64,000 nucleotides of DNA from Oscillospiraceae bacterium (GTDB lineage Bacteria > Bacillota > Clostridia > Oscillospirales > Oscillospiraceae), in assembly GCA_017445385.1 (NCBI GenBank), contig JAFSUG010000003.1, forward strand, positions 31,876 to 95,875. Reading direction: 5' to 3'. The notes beneath the pieces were generated by a model that saw nothing but the letters and a program-made list of their open reading frames with translations, made no database searches and was not told the DNA's origin. A program made the position numbers and the translations under genes. Positions 23,143 through 31,280 of the stretch are shown here, piece after piece (position 1 is the stretch's first letter; the number at the start of each line of letters is the position of its first letter).

Positions 23143-24285
23143 ATGAAGGTTGTCGGCTTGATCTGCGAATTCAATCCCTTGCATTTGGGCCATGCGAAGC
23201 TCCTGCAAACGCTGCGACGGGAATTTGATGCGGTCGTCTGCGTTATGAGCGGCAATTTCGTGCAGCGAGGCGAATGCGCCGCGTTCGGCAAATTCGTCCG
23301 CGCGCAGGCGGCGGTTCGCTGCGGCGCGGACCTCGTTTTGGAGCTGCCGGTCAGCCGCGTTTTGCAGTCCGCCGAGGGGTTTGCATCCGGCGGCGTGGAG
23401 GTTTTGCGGCGGCTCGGCTGCGTGGACGCGCTGGCGTTCGGCTGCGAAAGCGGCGATGCAAAGCGTATCTATGATGCCGCTGCGGCGATGGATGCGCCGG
23501 GGTATGAAGATCGTCTGCGCGATGCGCTTTCTTCCGGCATGAGCTATGCCGCGGCGAAGCAGCAGGCGATGGCGGAAAACGGCGATCTGCTCCGCGCGCC
23601 GAACGATATTCTCGCCGTGGAATACTGCCGCGCGGTACGCCGCCAAAACGCAGGGTTTCAGCTTATTGCCGTGCAGCGCGGCGGCGATTATCACGCGCAA
23701 ACGCCCGATGCGGCAAATCCCTCCGCCGAAGCGATCCGCGCCTGCATTTCGCGCGGAGAAGACTGGCTGCCGTATATTCCCGAAGCCGCAAAGGCGCTTT
23801 TTTCAGGTGCGCCGCGCTACGCCATGGCGTACGGCGAGCGCGCCGTCCTTGCGCGGCTTCGCGCGATGGACGATACGGATTGGGAAGCTTGCGCGCACGG
23901 CTCGGAGGGGCTTTACCGCAAGGTGCAAAAAGCGGTTTTAACGGAATCGTCCGTAGAGGATATTTTGCAGGCTGCAAAGAGCAAACGCTATCCGATGACG
24001 CGGCTGAATCGGCTTTTAATGTGCGCCTACCTCGGCATCACTGCGGAGGACATTACGCGCGATGTGACCGATTGCAGGATTCTTGCCTGCTCGGAGCAGG
24101 GAAGACCAATCATTCGCGCGGCGAAAAACGGCGGCGATCTGACATTGCGGAACCCCGGCGAAGCGATGGATGAAGATGCGCTTGACCGCCGATGCGGCGA
24201 TCTGTTTGCGCTTTTTGCACAGCCGGGAAACGCGCTGAAAGCAGGCGCGGAGCGCGACGCAAGAATATTTTTTTCAAAACCGTAA
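23143..24285 (+). CDS. tmcAL: tRNA(Met) cytidine acetate ligase
   Basis: A 380-residue nucleotidyltransferase-fold enzyme (formerly YlbM) that uses acetate and ATP to make N4-acetylcytidine at the wobble base of elongator tRNA-Met. The N-terminal CEFNPLHLGH carries the HxGH-type nucleotide-binding motif, followed by MSGNFVQRGE and a C-terminal helical region. The frame is open for 750 nt further upstream, opposite ackA, but GGGGGAA before the ATG at 23143 and the family start MKVVGLICEFNP fix the true start. Confidence 0.92.
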   Translation: MKVVGLICEFNPLHLGHAKLLQTLRREFDAVVCVMSGNFVQRGECAAFGKFVRAQAAVRCGADLVLELPVSRVLQSAEGFASGGVEVLRRLGCVDALAFGCESGDAKRIYDAAAAMDAPGYEDRLRDALSSGMSYAAAKQQAMAENGDLLRAPNDILAVEYCRAVRRQNAGFQLIAVQRGGDYHAQTPDAANPSAEAIRACISRGEDWLPYIPEAAKALFSGAPRYAMAYGERAVLARLRAMDDTDWEACAHGSEGLYRKVQKAVLTESSVEDILQAAKSKRYPMTRLNRLLMCAYLGITAEDITRDVTDCRILACSEQGRPIIRAAKNGGDLTLRNPGEAMDEDALDRRCGDLFALFAQPGNALKAGAERDARIFFSKP

Positions 24286-24293
24286 AAAAATAC

Positions 24294-24322
24294 TTGCAAA
24301 ATGGCGGACAATGTGATAGTAT
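24294..24322 (+). promoter_or_regulatory. Promoter for rpmE
   Basis: TTGCAA (24294-24299) and TAGTAT (24317-24322) are 17 nt apart, 66 nt before the rpmE start. Confidence 0.45.
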
Positions 24323-24388
24323 ACTTTGGCATGAAAAGAATTGCGAGGGCATCTGCCCTTTTTACGAACCAAGAAAGAGGTGAACAGC

Positions 24389-24589
24389 ATGAAGGAAGGC
24401 ATCCATCCCAACTATGAGCAGACCACGATCCGTTGTGCATGCGGCGCGGTGATTGAGACCGGGTCCACGAAGAAGGATATCAAGGTCGAAATTTGCTCGA
24501 AGTGTCACCCCTTCTATACCGGCAAGCAGAAGCTGGTCGATACTGGTGGACGCGTAGACCGTTTCAACAAGAAGTTCGGTCTGAAGTGA
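24389..24589 (+). CDS. rpmE: Large ribosomal subunit protein bL31
   Basis: A 66-residue ribosomal protein beginning MKEGIHPNY. The cysteines in CACG and CSKCHP identify the zinc-binding form of L31. The ATG at 24389 follows AAAGAGGTG; longer in-frame starts upstream do not match the family. It stands alone between a promoter and a terminator. Confidence 0.97.
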   Translation: MKEGIHPNYEQTTIRCACGAVIETGSTKKDIKVEICSKCHPFYTGKQKLVDTGGRVDRFNKKFGLK

Positions 24590-24595
24590 GCAAGC

Positions 24596-24631
24596 AAAAG
24601 TCCGCACCGCGCATCGGTGCGGACTTTTTTC
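24596..24631 (+). terminator. Terminator after rpmE
   Basis: A 14-bp stem, AAAAGTCCGCACCG with its complement across loop CGCAT, ends in a run of six T, just after the rpmE stop. Confidence 0.9.
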
Positions 24632-24657
24632 TCATTTTTTAGAAATCCGGAGGCCGC

Positions 24658-25920
24658 ATGGAAAACGAGCGAGTTACAATTGAAAAAGCGATCCTTGCCG
24701 GCCTGAATGCCGACGTTTTTTCGCTAGAAGAAACCGCGACTGACGCTTCGCTCGATGAGCTGGAGGCGCTGCTCGAAACGGCGGGCGGCGAGTGCGCGGC
24801 AAAGCTGCTGCAAAACCGCCATGCGCCCGATCCGCATAGCTTTATCGGCGAGGGAAAGGCGGAGGAACTTTGCCAGTTGCTGGAGTCCACCGAGGCGAAT
24901 ATGGTCGTATTCGATAACGATCTTTCGCCCTCGCAGATCCGTGCGCTGGAGGATATAACCGGCGTAACGGTGCTTGACCGCAGTGCCCTGATTCTGGATA
25001 TTTTCGCGCAGCGCGCCAAGACGAAAGAGGGCAGATTGCAGGTTGAGCTTGCCCAGTATAAATATCTGCTGCCGAAGCTCAGCGGCATGGGCAAGTCTAT
25101 GTCCCGCCTCGGCGGCGGCATTGGCACGCGCGGACCCGGCGAAACGAAACTGGAAACAGATCGCCGCCATATCCGCACGCGGATGCAAAAGCTCGAAGAA
25201 GAGCTGCGCCAGGTGCGCCAGGTTCGCCAGGTGCAGCGGCGGCAGCGGCAGAAAAACAGCGTTCCGGTCGTTGCGATCGTCGGCTATACGAACGCCGGAA
25301 AATCCACGCTCCTCAATCTTTTAACGGACGCCGGAATCCCGGCAAACAACCGCCTGTTCGATACGCTCGATACAACCACACGGCAGCTTGCCGTTTCCGA
25401 TACGCTTACGGTTCTGCTTTCCGATACGGTCGGCTTTATCTCGAAACTGCCGCATCACCTCGTTGAAGCATTCAAAGCAACGCTCGAAGAGCTGGCGTAT
25501 GCCGACGTGCTGCTCCACGTGATCGATGCTTCCGATCCCGAGCGCGATGCGCATATCCGCGTTGTGGAAAAGCTGATCGCGGAGCTTGCAGGACAGACCG
25601 TGCCGGTCATCGAATGCTATAATAAATGCGACCTCGTTGCTGAGGACGATCTGCCGCGCGTCTCAGACGCAGTGTTTATCAGCGCGAAAAATGGCGAGGG
25701 CATTGACGAGCTGCTAAAAGCGCTCGAAAATACGCTTGATCGCGGACGGAAGCACGTTACGCTCTCTCTGCCGTATTCCATGGGCGGTCAGATCGAGCGG
25801 CTGCATGAAACGGCAACCGTTTTGAAAACGGATTATACGGGCGATGGCATCGTGGTTGAAGTAATCTGCGATAACGAAACCTACGGCCGCCTGCGCAGCT
25901 ACGTAACGGAGGAACACTGA
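24658..25920 (+). CDS. hflX: GTPase HflX (ribosome-splitting factor)
   Basis: A 420-residue GTPase that binds 50S subunits and rescues stalled or heat-damaged ribosomes. The N-terminal HflX domain includes FIGEGKAEEL and the glycine-rich GGGIGTRGPGE linker, followed by a GTPase domain with GYTNAGKST (G1), DTVGFI (G3) and NKCD (G4). CGGAGG precedes the ATG at 24658. The stop overlaps the next gene in a TGATG junction. Confidence 0.96.
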   Translation: MENERVTIEKAILAGLNADVFSLEETATDASLDELEALLETAGGECAAKLLQNRHAPDPHSFIGEGKAEELCQLLESTEANMVVFDNDLSPSQIRALEDITGVTVLDRSALILDIFAQRAKTKEGRLQVELAQYKYLLPKLSGMGKSMSRLGGGIGTRGPGETKLETDRRHIRTRMQKLEEELRQVRQVRQVQRRQRQKNSVPVVAIVGYTNAGKSTLLNLLTDAGIPANNRLFDTLDTTTRQLAVSDTLTVLLSDTVGFISKLPHHLVEAFKATLEELAYADVLLHVIDASDPERDAHIRVVEKLIAELAGQTVPVIECYNKCDLVAEDDLPRVSDAVFISAKNGEGIDELLKALENTLDRGRKHVTLSLPYSMGGQIERLHETATVLKTDYTGDGIVVEVICDNETYGRLRSYVTEEH

Positions 25921-26549
25921 TGGACGAGTATCTTGTTCCGACAAAGGCTGCCGATGCGGAGTTTACCGAGCGGCGCTCAAGGTTTATCGGGCATATCGTG
26001 CCTGCGGAAACGGAAGAAGAGGCAATAGCCGCCCTCAAAGCCTTCCGCGAGCAGTATTGGGACGCAACGCATAACGTTTACGCCTATATCATCCATGGCG
26101 GCGCGATGCGCTACAGCGATGATTCCGAGCCGCAGGGCACGGCAGGCATGCCCGTTTTGGAGGTTCTTCGCCGCGAGGGGATCGAAAACGTTCTCTGCGT
26201 CGTCACGCGCTATTTCGGCGGCATTCTGCTCGGCGCAGGCGGACTCGTTCGCGCCTATACGAAGGCGGCGAAAATCGCCGTGGATGCGGCGGGTATTTCG
26301 CAAAAGCGCGTTTGGGAAACCGTTGAGCTCCCGTGTCCGTATCCGCTGTTTGAGCGGCTGCGCGGCGAGGTTGCGGCGATGGACGGCATCGTGCAGGATG
26401 TGGAGTACGGCGCGGAGGTTCTGATCCGCGCGATCCTGCCGCAGGCGAAAACGCAGGACTTTTTAGCGCGTATCACAGACGTTTCGCGCGGACAGGTTTC
26501 CGCAGCCGTTACAGGGCAGGAATACAGAGCGTTTCCGATAAAGGAGTAA
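25920..26549 (+). CDS. YigZ/IMPACT family protein (UPF0029)
   Basis: A 209-residue protein with the conserved IMPACT N-terminal core: SRFIGH, HNVYAY, DDSEPQGTAG and YFGGILLGAGGLVRAY, and a C-terminal ferredoxin-like DUF1949 domain. Eukaryotic IMPACT regulates translation, but the bacterial role is not well defined. The start codon overlaps the hflX stop by one base and dgt follows 3 nt later, so it belongs to a translation and nucleotide housekeeping operon. Confidence 0.93.
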   Translation: MDEYLVPTKAADAEFTERRSRFIGHIVPAETEEEAIAALKAFREQYWDATHNVYAYIIHGGAMRYSDDSEPQGTAGMPVLEVLRREGIENVLCVVTRYFGGILLGAGGLVRAYTKAAKIAVDAAGISQKRVWETVELPCPYPLFERLRGEVAAMDGIVQDVEYGAEVLIRAILPQAKTQDFLARITDVSRGQVSAAVTGQEYRAFPIKE

Positions 26550-26552
26550 TCT

Positions 26553-27563
26553 ATGGAACAGACGATCCGCGAGAGAATGGAGCGTGAGGAGTTCACGCGC
26601 CTTGCGCCCGGCGCCGCAAAAGCTGCCGAGAGCAAGGGCAGACTGCGCCCGGAAGAAGAGAACGAAGTCCGCACTTGCTTCCAGCGCGACAGCGACCGTA
26701 TTTTGCACAGCAAATCGTTCCGCCGCCTGATGCATAAAACGCAGGTGTTTTTGCAGCCTGCCGGCGATCACTACCGCACGCGCATGACGCATACGCTGGA
26801 GGTTGCGCGCATCGGACGCACGATCGCGCGTGCGCTGCAGCTCAACGAGGATTTAACCGAGGCGATTGCCTTCGGACATGATCTGGGGCATACGCCGTTT
26901 GGCCATGCCGGCGAGATCGCGCTTACGGAGATCACGGGAAAGCCGTTTCGCCATAACGAGCAGTCGCTTCGCGTTGTGGACAAGCTGGAAAACGACGGCA
27001 TGGGGCTGAACCTCAGCTATGAAACGCGGCGCGGCATCCTCTGCCATACGGGCGACGAGCTGCCGGAAACGCTGGAGGGGCAAATCATCCGCTATGCCGA
27101 CCGCATTGCCTACCTCAATCATGATATTGACGATGCTATGCGCGCGCAGGTGCTTTCGGAAAGCGATATACCCTATAGCGTTTCCTCCGTGCTCGGCGAA
27201 AGCCACAGCCGCCGCATCAATACGCTGGTTGAGGATATGATTGCCGCAACAGCGGAAACGGGCGAGCCGCATATGCATGATGGTGTTGCCGGCGCGATGC
27301 AGGAGCTGCGCGAATTTATGTTTGCGCGGATCTATCGCAACCCGGTTGTTAAGGGCGAAGAATCCAAGGCGCGCGAAATGCTCAAGCGCCTGTATGAATA
27401 CTATACGCAAAATCCGCAGAAACTTCCGGAAGACTTCCTGCCGCAGCTCGATTTTGACGGCATGGAGCGTGTTGTATGTGATTACATCGCCGGCATGACG
27501 GATAAATACGCCGTTGCAAAGTACACCGAGGCGTTCATTCCGCTTGCCTGGCAAATGACCTAA
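26553..27563 (+). CDS. dgt: Deoxyguanosinetriphosphate triphosphohydrolase-like HD protein
   Basis: A 336-residue HD-domain hydrolase expected to cleave dNTPs to nucleosides and triphosphate. The metal-binding residues are seen as RMTHTLEV (His), then AFGHDLGHTPFGHAGE (His-Asp and further His), with a later Asp in YADRIAYLNHDIDDA. Members of this short form lie upstream of dnaG and rpoD in many Clostridia, as here. The exact dNTP preference cannot be read from the sequence. AAAGGAG precedes the ATG. Confidence 0.92.
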   Translation: MEQTIRERMEREEFTRLAPGAAKAAESKGRLRPEEENEVRTCFQRDSDRILHSKSFRRLMHKTQVFLQPAGDHYRTRMTHTLEVARIGRTIARALQLNEDLTEAIAFGHDLGHTPFGHAGEIALTEITGKPFRHNEQSLRVVDKLENDGMGLNLSYETRRGILCHTGDELPETLEGQIIRYADRIAYLNHDIDDAMRAQVLSESDIPYSVSSVLGESHSRRINTLVEDMIAATAETGEPHMHDGVAGAMQELREFMFARIYRNPVVKGEESKAREMLKRLYEYYTQNPQKLPEDFLPQLDFDGMERVVCDYIAGMTDKYAVAKYTEAFIPLAWQMT

Positions 27564-27568
27564 TATGG

Positions 27569-27620
27569 GCAACATCAAATAATCATTGTAATCTAATTGC
27601 GTCGAATGATTAGATGCTGC
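27569..27620 (+). promoter_or_regulatory. Imperfect hairpin in the dgt-dnaG gap
   Basis: GCAACATC-aaa-TAATCATT pairs with AATGATTA-GATGCTGC, giving a 16-bp stem with a 3-nt bulge and one mismatch around a 17-nt loop. No T run follows, so it is not a typical terminator. It may modulate expression of the dnaG-rpoD operon. Confidence 0.35.
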
Positions 27621-27648
27621 CGGAAAAACTTTGGAAAGGAGGGCAAAT

Positions 27649-29379
27649 ATGCCGATTTCACCGTCTTATTTGGATGAACTGGTTGCGCGAAATCCCATTG
27701 AGGAAGTCGTGGGGCAGTACGTTTCTTTGACGCGCAGAAGCAGCAATCTCTTTGGACTTTGCCCGTTCCATTCGGAAAAAACGCCCTCTTTCTCCGTTGC
27801 GCCCGATAAGGGAATCTACTACTGCTTCGGCTGCCATAAGGGCGGCGGCGTTGTGAATTTTATCATGGAGATTGAGTCGCTCAGCTTCCGCGATGCGGTG
27901 ATCTTTTTGGCGAAACGCGCCAATATGCCGCTGCCGGATGACGGACGGCCGGACGCCGTATCGAAGCAGCGTGATCGGCTGCTTGCGCTGTGCAAAGCGA
28001 GCGCGAAGTACTACCATGAGCAGCTCAAGCTGCCGCACGGCGAGCCGGCAAGAGCCTACTTTGCCAAGCGCGCGCTATCCCCGGCGACGATTACGCGCTT
28101 CGGTCTCGGCTACGCGCCGGACGGCTGGAACGGCTTGATCGACGCGATGACCGCGCAGGGCTTTACGAAAGAAGAGCTGCTTGCCGCGGGACTTGCGCTC
28201 AAGCATCAGACGAAAGGCACGGTTTACGACCGTTTCCGCAACCGCGTGATGTTCCCGATCATTGACGTGCGCGGAAACGTAATCGCGTTCGGCGGCAGAG
28301 TTCTGGATGATTCCACGCCGAAATACCTCAATTCCTCGGAAACGCTGATCTTTAACAAACGCAGAAATCTCTTTGCGCTCAACATCGCAAAAAAGAGCAA
28401 AGCGGATTATATCATCTTAACCGAGGGCTATATGGACGCCATCGCGCTGCATCAGTACGGGTTTGACTGCGCGGTTGCATCGCTCGGCACGTCGCTTACG
28501 GAAGAGCACGTAAACCTGCTTTCGAAATATACCAATAAGCTGATCCTGACCTACGATTCGGACGAGGCAGGGCAGAACGCTACGCGCCGCGCACTGCCGA
28601 TGCTGGAAAAAGCCGGCATCGCGGTAAAGGTGCTGCGGATGCAGGGCGCGAAGGACCCGGATGAATTTCTCAAAAAATACGGCGCGGATGCGTTCCATTC
28701 GCTGCTGAATAAATCGGAAAATCAGGCGGAATACTTCCTCAATGCGCTGCTGCGCAAATATGATCTTACGATCGACGATCAGAAAATCGCGTTTGCGCGC
28801 GAAGCCGCGCAGACAATCGCCGCCATGCCGAACGCGGTTGAGCGCGACGTCTATTGCCGCAGAGCTGCAGAAGCAGCAGGCGTATCGCCGGAGGCGATCC
28901 GCATTGAGGCGGAAAAGGCACGCAAAAAAATGGCGCGCGCAAAACGGATCCGGCAGGAGCGGGAGAATACGGCAGTTTCGCAGATGCATCAGCCGAAGGA
29001 GCGGACGATCCGCTACGAGAATATGCGTTCGGCAATGGCGGAAGAGGGACTGCTGCAGCAGCTCGCAAAAGAGCCGGAGCTGTTTGAGCGTGTTGACCTG
29101 GATGAATCGCTGTTTTCCGTACCGCTGCTCGGCAGAGCCTACAGCGCCATGCGCGCGCAATATGAGCAGGGCAGAACGGTCAGCGTTGCATCGCTCGGAG
29201 AAGCATTCTCGGCGGAGGAGACGGCGCATCTTTCCTCCGTGCTGCAAAAGCGCGGCGATCTGATCTCCGATCAGGCGATCGACGATTACATCCGCGTGAT
29301 CCGCGAAGAGCACGCAAAGAGCAATATGTCTGTTGAGGAGCGGCTTCGCGCCGCGCAGGATCGCGCAAACAAGAATTAG
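27649..29379 (+). CDS. dnaG: DNA primase
   Basis: Makes RNA primers for replication. The 576-residue protein has the N-terminal zinc-binding domain (CPFHSEKTPSF then CFGCHKGG, about 38-65), the RNA polymerase/Toprim core with TEGYMDAIA and YDSDEAGQNA, and a C-terminal helicase-binding region that is short and poorly conserved, as usual. The ATG at 27649 follows GGAAAGGAGGG; an in-frame ATG 18 nt upstream overlaps that site. The order dgt-dnaG-rpoD is a macromolecular-synthesis operon. Confidence 0.97.
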   Translation: MPISPSYLDELVARNPIEEVVGQYVSLTRRSSNLFGLCPFHSEKTPSFSVAPDKGIYYCFGCHKGGGVVNFIMEIESLSFRDAVIFLAKRANMPLPDDGRPDAVSKQRDRLLALCKASAKYYHEQLKLPHGEPARAYFAKRALSPATITRFGLGYAPDGWNGLIDAMTAQGFTKEELLAAGLALKHQTKGTVYDRFRNRVMFPIIDVRGNVIAFGGRVLDDSTPKYLNSSETLIFNKRRNLFALNIAKKSKADYIILTEGYMDAIALHQYGFDCAVASLGTSLTEEHVNLLSKYTNKLILTYDSDEAGQNATRRALPMLEKAGIAVKVLRMQGAKDPDEFLKKYGADAFHSLLNKSENQAEYFLNALLRKYDLTIDDQKIAFAREAAQTIAAMPNAVERDVYCRRAAEAAGVSPEAIRIEAEKARKKMARAKRIRQERENTAVSQMHQPKERTIRYENMRSAMAEEGLLQQLAKEPELFERVDLDESLFSVPLLGRAYSAMRAQYEQGRTVSVASLGEAFSAEETAHLSSVLQKRGDLISDQAIDDYIRVIREEHAKSNMSVEERLRAAQDRANKN

Positions 29380-29399
29380 ACAGATAGGAGTATGGGATT

Positions 29400-30563
29400 A
29401 TGGCTGTGACGATGGATAAATCCGCAATTGCAGACCAGCTTGCCGCGCTGGAAATCCGTGAGGAAGACCGCGCGCAGCTCTTGGAGCTTTTAACCGCCGC
29501 GCAGAAGGAAGGCAAAATCTCCAGCAAGCAGCTTGTTGAAACGCTCGATGAGATCGATGCATCAGAGCGCGTAACCGAGCAGGTTTACGATCTGGTCGGA
29601 AAGCTCGGCATTGAGCTGGACGTTTCGGACGTTTTGGAGCTGCTGGACGAATCTGAGCTTTATAACCCAACGGCGGAAGAACTCGATGAGATCGAGGCGG
29701 AAAAGCCGGAAGAGATTGAGCTTGACGAATCCGATCCGCAGATTACCGATCCGATGCGCCAGTATCTCAAGGAAATCGGAACAATTCCGCTGCTTTCCCC
29801 GGAAGAGGAGCTTGAAACGGCAAAGCGCATTGCCGAGGGCGATGAAGAAGCCCGCAAAAAAATGACGGAGGCGAATCTGCGCCTTGTTGTTTCAATTGCC
29901 AAGCGCTACGTGCGCGGCATGAGCCTGCTGGATCTGATCCAGGAGGGCAACCTCGGCTTAATCAAAGCCGTTGAGAAATTTGATTATACCAAAGGCTATA
30001 AGTTCTCCACCTATGCAACGTGGTGGATCCGCCAGGCAATCACGCGCGCGATTTCCGATCAGGCGCGCACGATCCGCATTCCCGTGCATATGGGCGAGGC
30101 GATCAATCGCGTAACGCGCGCATCGCACGCGCTGCTGCAGGAGCTTGGCAGAGAGCCGACAACCGCAGAGATCGCGGAAAAGGTCGGTATGCCGGAATCG
30201 CGCGTATCGGAGATTTTGAAGATCGGGCAGGATCCGATTTCCATTGATATGCCTATCGGCGACGATGGCGACAGTCACCTCGGCGATTTCATTCCGGCAA
30301 ATGAGAACACCCAGCCGTCCGAGGCAACCTCGCGCACGATGCTGCGTGAGCAGCTTGAAAAAGTGCTCAAGCGGCTCGGCCCGCGTGAAGAGCAGGTCGT
30401 TCGGATGCGGTTCGGACTGCTTGACGGCCACTGCTACACGCTCGAGGAAGTCGGCAAGGAGTTTGACGTAACGCGCGAGCGTATCCGCCAGATCGAGGCG
30501 AAGGCGCTGCGTCAGCTGCGCCATATCCGCAACCGCTCGCTGCTGACCGATTTCCTGGAGTGA
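29400..30563 (+). CDS. rpoD: Primary sigma factor (sigma-A)
   Basis: A 387-residue sigma-70 family housekeeping factor. Region 1.1-like sequence occupies about 1-80, then an acidic linker, region 1.2 ([11 protein letters not shown]), region 2 with [21 protein letters not shown] for -10 recognition, region 3 and region 4 with [10 protein letters not shown] for -35 recognition. Its length is close to Bacillus SigA. The ATG at 29400 is 9 nt after TAGGAG; a second ATG lies 12 nt downstream. Confidence 0.97.
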   Translation: MAVTMDKSAIADQLAALEIREEDRAQLLELLTAAQKEGKISSKQLVETLDEIDASERVTEQVYDLVGKLGIELDVSDVLELLDESELYNPTAEELDEIEAEKPEEIELDESDPQITDPMRQYLKEIGTIPLLSPEEELETAKRIAEGDEEARKKMTEANLRLVVSIAKRYVRGMSLLDLIQEGNLGLIKAVEKFDYTKGYKFSTYATWWIRQAITRAISDQARTIRIPVHMGEAINRVTRASHALLQELGREPTTAEIAEKVGMPESRVSEILKIGQDPISIDMPIGDDGDSHLGDFIPANENTQPSEATSRTMLREQLEKVLKRLGPREEQVVRMRFGLLDGHCYTLEEVGKEFDVTRERIRQIEAKALRQLRHIRNRSLLTDFLE

Positions 30564-30577
30564 TTTGAAATTTTCAC

Positions 30578-30605
30578 TTGACAACGCCGGAAAATACCGT
30601 ATCAT
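30578..30605 (+). promoter_or_regulatory. Promoter for acpP
   Basis: TTGACA (30578-30583) and TATCAT (30600-30605) are 16 nt apart. No FapR-like operator was noticed. Confidence 0.7.
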
Positions 30606-30609
30606 TATT

Positions 30610-30637
30610 CACGGATGGGTCTTTCGATCCATCCGTG
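30610..30637 (+). promoter_or_regulatory. Hairpin in the acpP leader
   Basis: CACGGATGG pairs with CCATCCGTG around a 10-nt interior that can pair further (ATC/GAT). It starts close to the expected transcript 5' end and is followed by no T run, so it may stabilise the mRNA. Confidence 0.5.
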
Positions 30638-30662
30638 AGTACGGCCTTGAGGAGGTGTTACA

Positions 30663-30884
30663 ATGTTTGAGAAACTCGCACAATATCTTTCCGAACAGCT
30701 CGACATTCCTGCAGAGGAGATCACCCGCGATACAACGTTTGAATCCCTCGGCATCGATTCGCTCGATACGGTAGAGATGGTGATGGATCTGGAATCCGAC
30801 CTCGGTGTGGATCTGGAACTTGATGAAAAGGTTGCAACCATCGGTGAGTTGGTTGATTTTATCGAAAAGAAAGTAAACGAATAA
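30663..30884 (+). CDS. acpP: Acyl carrier protein
   Basis: A 73-residue acidic carrier of fatty acyl chains. The phosphopantetheine attachment site is the Ser in GIDSLDTVE, near residue 36. TTGAGGAGG precedes the ATG. It is monocistronic here, between rpoD and the SRP RNA gene, away from other fatty-acid genes. Confidence 0.97.
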   Translation: MFEKLAQYLSEQLDIPAEEITRDTTFESLGIDSLDTVEMVMDLESDLGVDLELDEKVATIGELVDFIEKKVNE

Positions 30885-30892
30885 TTGTGAGT

Positions 30893-31188
30893 CGGTCTGC
30901 GGCAAGGCTGCACTAGTCGGGGAGCCAGCGGTGCCCTGTAACCTGCAATCCGCTATAGCAGGGATGAATTCCCGTTCCAGGGCGTAGGCTGTGCCGTCTG
31001 TTTCCGGGTACGCGGTGTTGACGGATCGGTCCTGCGCAACAGAATCCCGTGAACCATGTCAGGCGGGGAACCGAGCAGCATTCAGCGGATCTTTCTGTGT
31101 GCCGCAGGATAGCCGCTCCTGAGCCGGCGGCTCGGGTAACGGGTATAGCCTTCGTTCAAAAACGGGTGTGCGGTCTTGCCGCAGACCG
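30893..31188 (+). ncRNA. ffs: Signal recognition particle RNA, large Alu-type
   Basis: The block contains the conserved Alu-domain segment GTGCCCTGTAACCTGC...ATCCGCTATAGCAGGG and the domain IV core ATGTCAGG...GGAACCGAGCAGCA that binds Ffh. The ends CGGTCTGCGGCAAG (30893) and CTTGCCGCAGACCG (31175-31188) pair perfectly, closing the molecule. This is the long SRP RNA of Firmicutes, and its place directly upstream of dnaX matches Bacillus. Exact ends are approximate; the mature RNA may be about 270-295 nt. Confidence 0.92.
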
Positions 31189-31195
31189 AACGCAT

Positions 31196-31228
31196 TTCCA
31201 TCCGCGTTTCGCGGATGGAATTTTTTTT
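31196..31228 (+). terminator. Terminator of the SRP RNA gene
   Basis: TTCCATCCGCG and its complement form an 11-bp stem with loop TTT, followed by eight T. Confidence 0.92.
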
Positions 31229-31229
31229 C

Positions 31230-31258
31230 TTTTCACCATGGCTTTTTTATGGTATAAT
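31230..31258 (+). promoter_or_regulatory. Extended -10 promoter for dnaX
   Basis: TATGGTATAAT ending at 31258 is an extended -10 element (TGnTATAAT). The -35 region is weak. It lies 22 nt before the dnaX start. Confidence 0.55.
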
Positions 31259-31280
31259 CATCAAAAAGGAGGGAAGTCCG

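Noticed and set aside
31176..31280. N-terminal extension of dnaX
   Set aside because: This part covers the SRP RNA end, its terminator and the dnaX promoter; the conserved DnaX start is at 31281.
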